From Pseudomonadota bacterium (GTDB lineage Bacteria > Desulfobacterota > Binatia > Binatales > Binataceae), in contig JAJPKP010000085.1 of the NCBI GenBank assembly GCA_021323675.1, forward strand, positions 1 through 64,000: a stretch of 64,000 nucleotides of DNA. Reading direction: 5' to 3'. Under the pieces are notes generated by a model. That model was not told the DNA's origin. It saw only the letters and a program-made list of their open reading frames with translations, and ran no database searches. A program made the translations under genes and the position numbers. This document shows, piece after piece, positions 25,123-34,229 of this stretch. Position 1 is the stretch's first letter; every line of letters starts with the position of its first letter.

Positions 25123-25995
25123 CTACATTCGCGCCGCTTGCGCTCTGGCGGCGCGCCGAGCCCGTTCCGGGTCGCCCGACCAGGTCCACGCGACCGCGGT
25201 GCGGCTCACGCCGACCAGCACGCCGAGGAACTGGGTCGGATGGATAAACATCTCGGCGGCGCCGGCTTCGTCGCGCCGCCAGATGTTGGCCTTCGACCCG
25301 GTCGCCTCAATCCGCCTCGCAATCTCGCTCACATCGTCGGTCTCGACAAAAAACATATAGAGCGAATCGCCGCGTTTGCGATGAAACCGGCCCATCGCGA
25401 GATCGCCGCTCGTAATCTCGGCGATCTCGATTCGGTCCAGCCGCGACGGCGAATCGAACATCGTGAGCGTGCCCGTGTAACCGAAGTCCTTGCTCTCAAT
25501 CGGCACAAACTTCGAGGAATCAAGCCCGAATAGTTTCGCGTATCTCTCCGACGCGGCCCGCCAGTCGCCGACCACGTTGGTGACCTCGTAGATCCACTTG
25601 ATCGATCCGACCGGAGCCCGCTCGTGTTTGACGCTGATAACCGTGCGCATCCCGAAGGTTGCGGCCGGGTCCACAAACAACTGGCCTGACGCGCGCTGGA
25701 ACTTCACGCCCTGCCCTTCGAGATGGCGCGCGGCAGCGTCCAGATCCTCGACGGAAAATCCGGCCGCGAACAACCCCTGCCCCCAATGGTCGATGAAATC
25801 GCGCGCCGGACCCGCGCCGTTCGGCTGAATCAGCTCGATCAGGCTTGAGCCCGCCTGCATCGTCGAGCGAAGCGCGGCGATCGGCGCGACCTCATCGCGT
25901 TTCGCGGGTTCCGCGCCGAAAACCGCGGCCGCGACTGTTTCGGCGGCGTCGATGTCCTTGACCGCAATCTGCACCCGGTCCACACGTTTCAGCAT
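25123..25995 (-). CDS. VOC-family protein with two glyoxalase-like halves
   Basis: A 290-residue vicinal oxygen chelate protein. The N-terminal half opens LKRVDRVQIAVKDIDAAETVAAAVFG, the usual betaalphabeta start, and a second module follows from about residue 130 (SIKWIYEVTNVVGDWRAASERYAKLFG). Candidate metal ligands are the His in KHERAP, the Glu of YEVTN and the late HPTQFLGV. Such two-domain proteins include dioxygenases and lactoylglutathione lyase-like proteins; the substrate is unknown. Convergent with sat, 23 bases apart. Confidence 0.72.
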   Translation of the reverse strand: MLKRVDRVQIAVKDIDAAETVAAAVFGAEPAKRDEVAPIAALRSTMQAGSSLIELIQPNGAGPARDFIDHWGQGLFAAGFSVEDLDAAARHLEGQGVKFQRASGQLFVDPAATFGMRTVISVKHERAPVGSIKWIYEVTNVVGDWRAASERYAKLFGLDSSKFVPIESKDFGYTGTLTMFDSPSRLDRIEIAEITSGDLAMGRFHRKRGDSLYMFFVETDDVSEIARRIEATGSKANIWRRDEAGAAEMFIHPTQFLGVLVGVSRTAVAWTWSGDPERARRAARAQAARM

Positions 25996-26093
25996 CGCCG
26001 TGGCTCCTTGATTCGACCGCGGCGCGTCATCGCCGCGAAATTCAGGGCATTCCGAGGGGTGCGCATGCGAGAAATCGCCCCGCGCGGGTTTCC

Positions 26094-26507
26094 CTACTGC
26101 AATGGCGGCTCGTCGTCTTCAGGCTGCATCACCGGCGAGCCGTGATGCAGAACCATCAGCCAGCGATGGCCGGCGCGCTCGAACACGTTGGTGGCAAGGA
26201 CCTGCGATTTCGAGATTCCGTCGTAGCCGCGTTGCGTGAGGTTTTCCTCGACAATCACCACCGCCAGGTCGCCGCTGATCATGACCTCGATATCGCCGAG
26301 CTCGAACTTCATCTCGAACGCGCTTTCAAAAATCCGCTCCCAGCTCGTCATCACCGGCCCCCATCCGAGCAGCTTGCGCCATCCCGGATGGATGCAGACG
26401 ATGCGCGGATCCTGGAGCCAGACCGACTCCATCTTGCCGACATCAAGGCTCTCGAACGCCTCGTAGAAAGCGCGATTGGCCGCCACCACTGAATCGCGAT
26501 CGTTCAT
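26094..26507 (-). CDS. SnoaL/NTF2-like fold protein
   Basis: A 137-residue protein with the NTF2-like opening VVAANRAFYEAFESLDVGKMESVW, the HPGWRKLLGWGPVMTSWERIF segment and the terminal beta strands ending LMVLHHGSPVM. This is the ketosteroid isomerase/SnoaL-like superfamily in its DUF4440-like form, frequently of unknown function. The ATG at 26507 gives the natural start; the open frame extends 76 codons upstream into eutC's antisense and is rejected. It follows eutC by 50 bases. Confidence 0.78.
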   Translation of the reverse strand: MNDRDSVVAANRAFYEAFESLDVGKMESVWLQDPRIVCIHPGWRKLLGWGPVMTSWERIFESAFEMKFELGDIEVMISGDLAVVIVEENLTQRGYDGISKSQVLATNVFERAGHRWLMVLHHGSPVMQPEDDEPPLQ

Positions 26508-26557
26508 TGCCGCACCAACAGCGTATTGTTTGTTATGCTGCCCCGCCAGAGCCGCGA

Positions 26558-27295
26558 TCACGCCCCTTGCGACGCCATCCGGCCCGCCAGCGCGGCGCCT
26601 GAAGCGTGGTGGGCGATCACGTCGCCGACGAGCTCCGCAATCTTCACGGCGGCTTGCGCGATGCGAAGGCCGCCGGGATGGATGTTCGAGATTACGGTGC
26701 GGTCCGGCTCCATCGAGCTCAGGCGCGGACGCCATATAACGTAAGCGCTAAGGCTCTCGGCCGTGGCCAGCCCCGGCCGCTCGCCGATAATCATCACGAT
26801 TACGTCGGGTCGTACGATCTCGCCGATGTGGTCCTGAATTCGGACGCGAGCGTTGCGGACAAACACCGGCGGGAGCACGCGGCACGATCTGCGAAGCCGC
26901 CCGGTCAGGGCGCGCATCAGCGCTGGTCCATGCGCGCGCACCGCGGCGCACGAAAGCCCGTCGCCCACGCATAGCATCACCGCCGGCATCCCGGCTTTGC
27001 CGGCCGGACGAAGCCGTTTCAACCGCGCCGCGTCCGCGGCCGCAAGCCGCCGCCCCAGTTCAGGGCACAGAAGATAGGTCTCGCGCGATTCGGCCTGGCT
27101 GTGAACCTCGATCATGCCGTGACGCCTGGCCCACTCGGCCGGAAGCTCGATGCGAACCGCATCGACCGCGCGAGCGTGATCCGCGCGAAAGGCCAGCATC
27201 GCGCGCGTGGTGTAACGCACTCCCGCGCGGCCCACCGCGAGCCTCGCCGGGGTAGCGAGGGCCATTTTGTGAAAATCGTCAGTGGGAGCCTTCAT
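26558..27295 (-). CDS. eutC: Ethanolamine ammonia-lyase small subunit
   Basis: Light chain of the adenosylcobalamin-dependent enzyme that splits ethanolamine to acetaldehyde and ammonia. It shows the family's TPARLAVGRAGVRYTTRAML start, the FRADHARAVDAV segment, the VGDGLSCAAVRAHG cobalamin loop, and GERPGLATAESLSAYV with the tail SNIHPGG. About 245 residues. The start is uncertain: ATG 27295 is used, with ATG 27340 also possible. It follows eutB by about 60 bases. No bacterial microcompartment shell genes are near. Confidence 0.9.
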   Translation of the reverse strand: MKAPTDDFHKMALATPARLAVGRAGVRYTTRAMLAFRADHARAVDAVRIELPAEWARRHGMIEVHSQAESRETYLLCPELGRRLAAADAARLKRLRPAGKAGMPAVMLCVGDGLSCAAVRAHGPALMRALTGRLRRSCRVLPPVFVRNARVRIQDHIGEIVRPDVIVMIIGERPGLATAESLSAYVIWRPRLSSMEPDRTVISNIHPGGLRIAQAAVKIAELVGDVIAHHASGAALAGRMASQGA

Positions 27296-27355
27296 TGTCC
27301 GCGCCTCGCGGACTCGTCGGTGCGCACGATCGGATCGCATCGGAGGCCGACTTCT

Positions 27356-28732
27356 CTACGCATTTGCGCGCTCCATCAAAATCCCAGCGTCGCCGGCGCG
27401 CGCGGTCAGGCCGCCGCGAAACAGTATTCCGCGCTCTTCGCACCATCGCTCGAATTCCGGCGCGGGCCTGAGGTTCAGCACGGCGCGCAGCGCGGCCGCG
27501 TCGTGGTAGCTCGTGCACTGATACGAGAGCATCACATCGTCGCCCATCGGCACCGCCATGAAGTAGTTGCATCCCGCCGATGCGAGCAGCACGGCGAGAT
27601 TTTCGCAGTCGTTCTGATCCGCGCGCGCATGGTTCGTGTAGCATGCGTCGGCGCCGTGCGGCACGCCCAGCAGCTTCCCCATCAGATGGTCTTCGAGGCC
27701 CGCGCGCGTGATCTGCTTCGCGTCGTAGAGATACTCCGGACCGATAAAGCCGACAACGGTGTTGACCAGCAGTGGAGAATAGCGGCGCGCAAGCCCGTAG
27801 CATCGCGCCTCCAGCGTGACCTGGTCCGCGCCCTCGTGCGCGTTCGCCGAAAGCTCGGAGCCCTGCCCGGTCTCGAAGTACATCAGGTTGGGGGCCTGGA
27901 GCGCGCCGCGCTCGCGGATGGCCGCGGCGCCTTCATCGAGCATCGAGACGGTGATGCCGAAGCCGGCGTTGGCTTTTTCGGTCCCGGCCAGGCTCTGAAA
28001 CAGGATGTCGATGGGAGCGCCGCTCTCAAGCGCGCGCATCTGGGTCGTGATATGTCCCAGCACGCAGTTCTGCGTGGGAACGCCGGTGCGCGCGATGATC
28101 TCCGCGGTGAGCTCGAGCAGGCGGCGAAGATTGTCGGGCTCGTCGATGCAGGGGTTTATGCCGATGAGCGCGTCGCCGCATCCGTAGGCCAGGCCTTCAT
28201 AGATCGCGGCCGCGATTCCGTCGAGATCGTCGCGGGGATGATTCGGCTGCAGGCGAGTCGAAAGCCGGCCGCGAAGGCCAACCGTGGTTCGCGCCCTGCT
28301 TATCACGCGAATCTTCGATGCGATCGCGATCAAGTCCAGATTCGAGCAGAGCTTCGCGACCGCGGCGGCGCATTCCGCCGTGAGTCCGCGTCCCGCCGCC
28401 TCGATCTGATCTCCGGTCGTGGCGTCATCCAGCAGCCATTCGCGCAACTCGCCGATGCTCGTGTTCCTGCGCCGGGCGAATTCGCCGGCGTCGATTCCGT
28501 CGTCAATCACGCGCGTGACCTGGTCGCGCTCGTACGGCACCACGGGATGGTTTCGGAGATCGTTGACGGTGAGATCGGCCAGAACCATCTTCGCCGCGAC
28601 CCGTTCCTGCTCGCTGCGCGCCGCGATACCGGCCAGCTCGTCTCCCGAGCGCGCTTCGTTGGCACGAGCCAGCACCTCGCGCACCGTGCCGAACCGGTAA
28701 GTCTTGCCGAACAGGCGCGTGGAGAGCTTCAT
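27356..28732 (-). CDS. eutB: Ethanolamine ammonia-lyase large subunit
   Basis: Catalytic subunit of ethanolamine ammonia-lyase, a TIM barrel that forms the active site over B12. Visible are YGCGDALIGINP near residue 180, GHITTQMRALESG, FQSLAGTEKANAGFG, and the late PMGDDVMLSYQCTSYHDAA block, which matches EutB strongly. It has 458 residues, the usual length. The ATG at 28732 starts MKLSTRLFG. eutBC occurs here without eutA reactivase, EutD/E or shell genes, so it is a free cytosolic ethanolamine route or a nitrogen source path rather than a microcompartment. Confidence 0.95.
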   Translation of the reverse strand: MKLSTRLFGKTYRFGTVREVLARANEARSGDELAGIAARSEQERVAAKMVLADLTVNDLRNHPVVPYERDQVTRVIDDGIDAGEFARRRNTSIGELREWLLDDATTGDQIEAAGRGLTAECAAAVAKLCSNLDLIAIASKIRVISRARTTVGLRGRLSTRLQPNHPRDDLDGIAAAIYEGLAYGCGDALIGINPCIDEPDNLRRLLELTAEIIARTGVPTQNCVLGHITTQMRALESGAPIDILFQSLAGTEKANAGFGITVSMLDEGAAAIRERGALQAPNLMYFETGQGSELSANAHEGADQVTLEARCYGLARRYSPLLVNTVVGFIGPEYLYDAKQITRAGLEDHLMGKLLGVPHGADACYTNHARADQNDCENLAVLLASAGCNYFMAVPMGDDVMLSYQCTSYHDAAALRAVLNLRPAPEFERWCEERGILFRGGLTARAGDAGILMERANA

Positions 28733-28738
28733 CGTGGA

Positions 28739-29140
28739 TTAGAAATGAAAGACGCGCACGGCCACGATTGCGCCGCCACGCCATTCGATAAGCTCGAGGA
28801 CATGGGCGGGACCCGTCGAGTCGAGGTTTGAATGGCGCAGGTGTTCGACCGCCGCCCTGTCGCCCGATTCGGTGACCGTGAGCAGGTCGAAGCGCAGCCA
28901 GGTGAAGCGGGCGAACCCCGCGCGAGCGTATTCGGCTATCTCAGCGGCTCCGCGCAATTCCGAGCGGCCCAGTTCAGGCCGGATCGTGGCGACCCTTGCG
29001 CTTGCGTGAGTTGCATCGGGCTCATACAGCGCCGCCACGCGATCGGGATCGCGGCTTTCCCATGCGGCCTTCCAGGCGAGCACTCGTTCACTGGCGGCAA
29101 CATCCGGCATCGGTCCGAGTTTGCGCCATTTTACGGGCAT
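28739..29140 (-). CDS. SnoaL/NTF2-like fold protein upstream of eutB
   Basis: A 133-residue NTF2-like protein: SERVLAWKAAWESRDPDRVAALYEPDATH is the canonical start and ends with an IVAVRVFHF strand. It lies six bases before eutB on the same strand, so it is likely co-transcribed with eutBC, and a second SnoaL-like gene follows eutC. A substrate cannot be given. Start is the ATG at 29140, though an internal ATG ten codons later is also possible. Confidence 0.72.
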   Translation of the reverse strand: MPVKWRKLGPMPDVAASERVLAWKAAWESRDPDRVAALYEPDATHASARVATIRPELGRSELRGAAEIAEYARAGFARFTWLRFDLLTVTESGDRAAVEHLRHSNLDSTGPAHVLELIEWRGGAIVAVRVFHF

Positions 29141-29241
29141 GAGGAAAGCGCTCCAGTCGCGCCCGTTAAAGGAGACAGCGCGGCTCCAGCAGCGGGCGAC
29201 TACCGTTCCGTCTGGCGGCGGCGCGCGGAATGCCGTCGCGT

Positions 29242-30978
29242 TCAGCGCCGCGCCGGGATGATTGGCAGCGTTACATGCGAGGCAAAGTTGCGTTCATGCA
29301 GCACCGTTTGCATCGCCGGCCTCACTTCCGCGTCCGCGAATTGAGCGCGTCCGGTGTTCGGATTGCGATCGAAGCGCGGAAAATTCGACGAGCTGATTTC
29401 AATCCGGATGCGATGGCCCGCCTTGAACACGTTCGACGTGTTCCAGAGATCGATCTTGAATTCCGCGGCCTTCCCCGGCTCGAGCATCTTCTCTTCCGAC
29501 CGCGATTCGCGAAAGCGCGCCCGGATGATTCCGTCCGTGAGATTCAACGCCGTTCCGCACGGGCTTACATCGACCAGCTTCGCCGTGAAGTCGGTGTCGG
29601 GCGCCGATGATGCCGCATATAGCGTCACCGTCACGGGACCGGTCACTTCAACATCCTCAGCGAGCGGCTCCGTCGAATAGACCAGAACGTCGGCGCGATG
29701 CTCGACGGCGGCCTGGTCGAAAGCGCCGCCCTGCAACGCGCCCGGATAGCAGCATAGTCCGCCGCCAACCGTCGGCACCGGGTCGTTGGGGTTGTACAGG
29801 AAATGATCGGGAGGCTCGCCGCCGGGAGTTTCGGTAGAGAGCGCGCCGTCGCCGTACATGCTGTTGGCGCGCCCGCGGCTGTGGAAGTAGTAGCGGCGAA
29901 ACTCGGTGCCGGGTATCGGCCATTCCCGCTCGTCGCGCCATCGATTGATGCCCATCACGAAGATGCGCACCCGCGCCGTTGGCCCGGCGTCCTTGCCCTT
30001 GAGGTGCTGATCGAAGAAGCGCAGTTGCGCGCCGTCGATGTCGGCCGACACCGCGCCGGTCTGGTAGCCGAAATCGACCGCTCCCACGAGGTTCTGAAAC
30101 GGCACCGCGTGGCTCCACGGACCCACGATCAGGCGCTGGCCGGCGCGAGCGATGTCGGAAGCACCTCGCGCGCGCATCCCGAGAAAATTGCGCAGCGTGC
30201 CGCCCTGAAAGATGTCGTACCATCCGCCGATGTTCAGCGCGGGAACGCCAATCTGCGCGTGATGCTCCTCGATGCAGAGCTTGCGCCAGTAGTCATCGAA
30301 CGAGGGATGGGCGAGCCAATCGAAGAAGTATGGCGCGCCGGCGCGGAACATCGGAAAGTCGCGCAGCGGCAAATGCTTCATCGCCTCCATCATCGTGTCG
30401 ATCGACCCGATGGTGCGGCCCAGTTCCTCCGCCGCCGCCTGGTTTTTTGCGCGGTCGCGCAGCAAGGTGGGCGGCGCCAGCGCGCCCATCGTCCAGCTCA
30501 CATTGAAGAACAGCGAAAAAGCTCCGCCCTGGTAAGTCCATCCGTCGTGATAGTCGCTCGCCGTGATCGAGGGGACCATTGCCTTGAGGCTGGGCGGCGC
30601 CTGGGTCGCGGCAAGCCACTGGGTGGCTCCCATGTACGATGCGCCGTAGGTGCCGACTTTTCCGTCCGACCACGGCTGGCGAGCGGCCCATTCGATCGTG
30701 TCATAGCCATCGCGCGCCTCCACGGTGAAGCAATCGAACACGCCGTCGGAAGCGAACCGGCCGCGGCAATCCTGGACCATCACGTTGTACCCCGCCTCGG
30801 CCGCGCGGACCGCATCCAGCGTCATCGCGAACACCATCGGCATCGCCTTGTTGTACGGCGTCCGATTCAGGAGCACGGGGAGCTTTTCGGGGGTGTCGGG
30901 CCGATAAAGGTCAGCGCGCAGGACCGTCCCGTCGCGCATCGGCACTTCGATGTTTTTTTCGACGACAATTCGTGGCAT
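29242..30978 (-). CDS. CocE/NonD-type X-Pro dipeptidyl-peptidase-like hydrolase
   Basis: A 578-residue serine hydrolase. The alpha/beta-hydrolase part starts with VPMRDGTVLRADLYRP, has the nucleophile elbow GTYGASYMG near residue 117 with catalytic Ser, a catalytic Asp region GGWYDIFQGG near residue 260, and a His in VGPWSH near residue 290. The C-terminal jelly-roll (about 380-578, ending IPARR) is the cocaine-esterase type, with DTDFTAKLVDV. Family members are amide or ester hydrolases; no signal peptide is seen. A GAGGTGACC site lies before the ATG at 30978. Confidence 0.9.
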   Translation of the reverse strand: MPRIVVEKNIEVPMRDGTVLRADLYRPDTPEKLPVLLNRTPYNKAMPMVFAMTLDAVRAAEAGYNVMVQDCRGRFASDGVFDCFTVEARDGYDTIEWAARQPWSDGKVGTYGASYMGATQWLAATQAPPSLKAMVPSITASDYHDGWTYQGGAFSLFFNVSWTMGALAPPTLLRDRAKNQAAAEELGRTIGSIDTMMEAMKHLPLRDFPMFRAGAPYFFDWLAHPSFDDYWRKLCIEEHHAQIGVPALNIGGWYDIFQGGTLRNFLGMRARGASDIARAGQRLIVGPWSHAVPFQNLVGAVDFGYQTGAVSADIDGAQLRFFDQHLKGKDAGPTARVRIFVMGINRWRDEREWPIPGTEFRRYYFHSRGRANSMYGDGALSTETPGGEPPDHFLYNPNDPVPTVGGGLCCYPGALQGGAFDQAAVEHRADVLVYSTEPLAEDVEVTGPVTVTLYAASSAPDTDFTAKLVDVSPCGTALNLTDGIIRARFRESRSEEKMLEPGKAAEFKIDLWNTSNVFKAGHRIRIEISSSNFPRFDRNPNTGRAQFADAEVRPAMQTVLHERNFASHVTLPIIPARR

Positions 30979-31015
30979 CGCTCGGTCACCTCGCCTCGTG
31001 GAATCCGCAGACCTT

Positions 31016-31080
31016 GCAGATTTACACAGATCGAGGGCGAAGGGTTAGGTTTTTTAGTCCGCGAAATCTGCGTAATCTGC
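31016..31080 (+). repeat. Intergenic inverted repeat, copy 1 (AATCTGCGG family)
   Basis: GCAGATT (31016-31022) and AATCTGC (31074-31080) are perfect inverse complements in a gap directly before the gene at 31083. The same words recur before the genes at 41292 and 44132. It reads as a dispersed intergenic repeat of the ATCTGCG/CCGCAGATT kind found in several bacterial phyla. Confidence 0.5.
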
Positions 31081-31082
31081 GG

Positions 31083-31880
31083 ATGATGTTTGCGCGGAGA
31101 ATGTTCATGGTCGCGGCGGCGATGCTGATCGCTTCGGCCGCGGGCGCCGCCGCCACCGGCACGCTCAAGCTCGACGTCCTTGGCGATATCGGATCGGGAG
31201 CCGAGAATGCCGCTCAGGTCATTGGCGCGAACGGCCACGTGGCGGGCGAGATTAAGCCTGGTTCCTCGATCGCGCTCCCGCCCGGCGACTACCGGCTGGT
31301 ACTTCCGATTGTCGGCGGCAAAATTTCCCGGGACGATGTGCATATCGAGGCCGGCCGCACTCGCACGATAATGTTCGACAACGCCGCGGTGCTGGAAGTC
31401 AACGTCAAAGACCGCAACGGCAAGGACCCCGGCTTCGGCGTAACCGTCACCTCCTCATCACCGCCTCACCAGAAAATCCTGAACTTCAATACCGGCGAAA
31501 AATACCTGTTCGCTCCGATGCAGGTGGATGTGCATGTCGATGCGCCGCCGCAGGGCTACGACTGGAGCCGTATCGAGTTGAAACCGGGCCAGCGCGCGCG
31601 GCTCTCTCTGGGCGAAGTTGTGCCGGGGGAACTGGACGTGCAAACGGTCCTGCGCGGAGCCTCGATCGATGATGCGACGCGAGTAATCGTCTTTCGCGCC
31701 GGCACTCAAAGCCGCGTGGCCGAAAGTCCCCCCGGTACCGGCCATAGCTTTAAGCTTGACCCGGGAGACTATGATGTCTATGTCGAGAACACCTCCGGCA
31801 AAGGACGGCCGACAACCGGCGTGCCCGGAGTGCATCTGGACGGCGGGGCAAAAGTCGAGAAAACCGTTCCGATGGATTGA
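31083..31880 (+). CDS. Exported beta-rich protein of unknown function
   Basis: A 265-residue protein with a signal peptide (MMFARRMFMVAAAMLIASA, cleaved near GAAATG). The mature part has alternating hydrophobic strands and repeated phrases such as PPGDYRLVLPIVGG and DPGDYDVYVENTSG, suggestive of two or three Ig-like or carboxypeptidase-regulatory-like beta-sandwich modules. No catalytic motif. I use the ATG at 31083, which fits the signal sequence; upstream codons belong to the intergenic repeat. It is followed by a 35-residue basic peptide gene. Confidence 0.65.
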   Translation: MMFARRMFMVAAAMLIASAAGAAATGTLKLDVLGDIGSGAENAAQVIGANGHVAGEIKPGSSIALPPGDYRLVLPIVGGKISRDDVHIEAGRTRTIMFDNAAVLEVNVKDRNGKDPGFGVTVTSSSPPHQKILNFNTGEKYLFAPMQVDVHVDAPPQGYDWSRIELKPGQRARLSLGEVVPGELDVQTVLRGASIDDATRVIVFRAGTQSRVAESPPGTGHSFKLDPGDYDVYVENTSGKGRPTTGVPGVHLDGGAKVEKTVPMD

Positions 31881-31898
31881 GGAGAAAGCGAGATATCG

Positions 31899-32006
31899 AT
31901 GGCAAGCGAACGGCAGCGCGAGATCAAGCGGCGGCGCAAGCGCCGCGAGAAGAGAATGAAGGCACGAGTCCGCGAGGCGCGCAAACAAAAGAAAAAACGC
32001 GCCTGA
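31899..32006 (+). CDS. Very small highly basic protein (35 residues)
   Basis: ATG at 31899 to TGA at 32004-32006, 35 codons. About two thirds of the residues are Arg, Lys, Glu or Gln (MASERQREIKRRRKRREKR and so on), predicted as one long charged helix. GAGGAG precedes at 31880, about 14 bases away, and overlaps the preceding stop. Composition resembles the short basic AURKAIP1/COX24-like and THX ribosomal proteins, without a clear match. It may bind RNA or be spurious; codon use fits the neighbours. Confidence 0.5.
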   Translation: MASERQREIKRRRKRREKRMKARVREARKQKKKRA

Positions 32007-32081
32007 CGCCGACTGGCCGCACGCAAACATACTTCGCGACAGCCGGGCGCGCGCCCTTCTGCCGCAAGGGAGAATTATTCC

Positions 32082-32885
32082 ATGGCGTACGAAACAATCC
32101 TCTACGAAGTCTCCAACGAGATCGCCACGATCACCCTCAATCGCCCGGCCAAGATGAACGCGTACACCGCGCAGATGGGGCATGAAATCGCGCAGGCGAT
32201 GCTGCGCGCGGATGCCGACCGCGACGCCCGCGTCATCATCATGACCGGCGCGGGCGAACGGGCATTCTGCGCCGGCGCCGACATGAGCATGTTCGCCTCC
32301 AACATCAAGGCGCGCGAGCAGAACGAAAGCGTCGAAGAGGGACGCGGCGGCGGCATCTCGCTCCCCTTCATCATGCGCAACCTCTCCAAGCCCACCATTG
32401 CCGCGATCAACGGCTATGCGCTCGGAGTCGGATGCACCATGACGCTGCTGTTCGACGTCCGCATCGCTTCCGACAACGCGAAAATGGGCGTCATCTTTCC
32501 CCGAGTCGGCTTGATGAGCGAACTGGGTTCCAGCTACCTGATGCCGCGCCTGATCGGACTTTCCAAAACCGCGGAGATGATGCTCACCGGGCGCCAGTAC
32601 AGCGCTCAGGATTGCCTTGCGATGGGACTGGTCAGCTCCGTCGTTCCCGCTCCCCTGCTGATGGGCGAAGCGCATGAGCTCGCAAACGACATGCTGCAAT
32701 GCTCGCCATTCTCACTCGCGCTGACCCGCAAGGCCCTCTACCAGGGATTGGATGGGACGCTGGAGACGGCGATGCAATTCGAAGGGTTCGCGCTCGAGAA
32801 ATGTTACGTATCGCCTGAGCACAAGGAGTACGTGACGGCATTTCTCGAGAAGCGCAAGCCCGACTTCGGCAAGCTCAAGAAGTAG
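32082..32885 (+). CDS. Enoyl-CoA hydratase/isomerase family protein
   Basis: A 267-residue crotonase. It opens ETILYEVSNEIATITLNRPAKMNAY, and has the oxyanion motif GERAFCAGADMSMF, the AINGYALGVGCTM segment and the VGLMSELGSSYLMPRLIG active-site region. Glu in MSELGSS is in the general position of the catalytic acid. Substrate cannot be assigned between hydration, isomerisation and hydrolysis of acyl-CoA. AAGGGAG precedes the ATG at 32082. Confidence 0.87.
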   Translation: MAYETILYEVSNEIATITLNRPAKMNAYTAQMGHEIAQAMLRADADRDARVIIMTGAGERAFCAGADMSMFASNIKAREQNESVEEGRGGGISLPFIMRNLSKPTIAAINGYALGVGCTMTLLFDVRIASDNAKMGVIFPRVGLMSELGSSYLMPRLIGLSKTAEMMLTGRQYSAQDCLAMGLVSSVVPAPLLMGEAHELANDMLQCSPFSLALTRKALYQGLDGTLETAMQFEGFALEKCYVSPEHKEYVTAFLEKRKPDFGKLKK

Positions 32886-33116
32886 CGCCACCGGCGGCTC
32901 TCTCCGCCGCTTGACCGGTTTTGATCTTGGGGCTAATTAATATGCTACTTAGTTTGTCTCATTTATCACAAATGCCTTGGTCGCCGAGGTTGAACAATCC
33001 CGGCTCCAGGCTCAAATTTGGGTAGCAAACTCTGAAGATCGGCCGCGCAGCCGAATTGCCTTCGATCCGAACTTCGGCCGCGCGGCATCAAAATTCGAAA
33101 GGCAGGTACAGGTACG

Positions 33117-33755
33117 ATGGCGCTTCATATCGGCAGTGTTGCTCCGGATTTTACCCAGGAGTCGACGGAAGGAACGATCAAGTTTCACGACTGGATCGGC
33201 AACCAGTGGGCCATTCTTTTCTCCCATCCCAAAGACTTCACCCCGGTTTGCACGACCGAGCTCGGTCGGGTCGCCAAGCTCAAACCTGAATTCGACCGGC
33301 GCGGAATCAAGGCGATCGGCGTCAGCGTTGACGACGTCGAGTCCCATAAGAAGTGGATCAAGGACATCGAAGAAACCCAGCACGTGAAGATGAACTTCCC
33401 GATCCTGGGCGAAGCCGACAAGAAGGTGTCCAGGCTCTACGACATGATCCATCCGGAGTGGAACGACACGCTGACGGTCCGCTCGGTGTTCGTGATCGAC
33501 AACAACAAGAAGATCCGGCTGATCATCACCTATCCTGCCAGCACCGGCCGCAACTTCGACGAGATTCTTCGCGCGGTCGATTCTCTGCAGCTCACCGACA
33601 AATACTCGGTGGCGACGCCGGTGGATTGGAAGCATGGCGACGACTGCATCATCGTGCCCTCGCTCACCGATCCGAAGGTTATCAAGGAGAAGTTCCCGAA
33701 GGGTTTCAAGGAACTGAAGCCGTATCTGCGGCTGACGCCGGACCCTTCCAAGTAA
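33117..33755 (+). CDS. 1-Cys peroxiredoxin (Prx6 type)
   Basis: A 212-residue thiol peroxidase reducing hydroperoxides. The peroxidatic Cys is in FTPVCTTELGR near residue 45, and the conserved Thr/Arg of the active site are in PVCTTE and TVRSVFVID. There is no second Cys in the C-terminal part, and the length with the long tail after DWKHGDDCI (a late non-resolving Cys) matches Prx6. It is bounded by a strong terminator. The preceding 230 bases include an AT-rich stretch near 32935-32975 likely to hold its promoter. Confidence 0.92.
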   Translation: MALHIGSVAPDFTQESTEGTIKFHDWIGNQWAILFSHPKDFTPVCTTELGRVAKLKPEFDRRGIKAIGVSVDDVESHKKWIKDIEETQHVKMNFPILGEADKKVSRLYDMIHPEWNDTLTVRSVFVIDNNKKIRLIITYPASTGRNFDEILRAVDSLQLTDKYSVATPVDWKHGDDCIIVPSLTDPKVIKEKFPKGFKELKPYLRLTPDPSK

Positions 33756-33780
33756 TCAGCGCTCGATTGGAACGCGAAGA

Positions 33781-33818
33781 CCCCGGCTCGTCAAACCGAG
33801 CCGGGGTTTCTTTCTTTT
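33781..33818 (+). terminator. Rho-independent terminator after the peroxiredoxin gene
   Basis: CCCCGGCTCG (33781-33790) pairs with CGAGCCGGGG (33797-33806) around a 6-base loop, followed by a T-rich tail TTTCTTTCTTTT to 33818. Confidence 0.93.
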
Positions 33819-33920
33819 GCGGACGCGCTCGGCATGCCTCCTCAAGCGGGCAAGGCGAAGATCAAAAGCCCTGGAAGTTGCGTTGACATGCATGCGAAGG
33901 CGCCGGAGAATTGATCGGAT

Positions 33921-34124
33921 ATGGCGAGAATTACAGTAGAAGATTGCCTCGACAAAATCCCGAACCGCTTTGAGCTGGTGCTCGGAGCCGCCAAACGCGC
34001 CAAACAACTGCTCAAGGGCGCTCGCCCGCTCGTGGAGAGCGACAACAAGGAAGTGGTAACGGCGCTGCGCGAGATCGCCGCCGCCAAGGTGACTCTCGAG
34101 GCTCCGAAACCGCAGGGAGAGTAG
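33921..34124 (+). CDS. rpoZ: RNA polymerase omega subunit
   Basis: Small assembly subunit of RNA polymerase, 67 residues: [19 protein letters not shown] with [11 protein letters not shown] is the diagnostic start, ending in a charged tail. It is followed by rpoH at 105 bases. Confidence 0.93.
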   Translation: MARITVEDCLDKIPNRFELVLGAAKRAKQLLKGARPLVESDNKEVVTALREIAAAKVTLEAPKPQGE

Positions 34125-34229
34125 TCCTTTCGGAGTCCGTGCCGTTTTCCGAGTGGCAGCGCAAGATCGCGCTATCCTGCTCGTACCAATTCGCGCGGCG
34201 AATCCCTGAATTCGCGCGCACCCGGTCCA

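Noticed and set aside
27101..28831. A 576-codon plus-strand frame across eutBC
   Set aside because: It is the mirror of eutB/eutC, which have clear motifs. High GC gives long antisense frames throughout the window.
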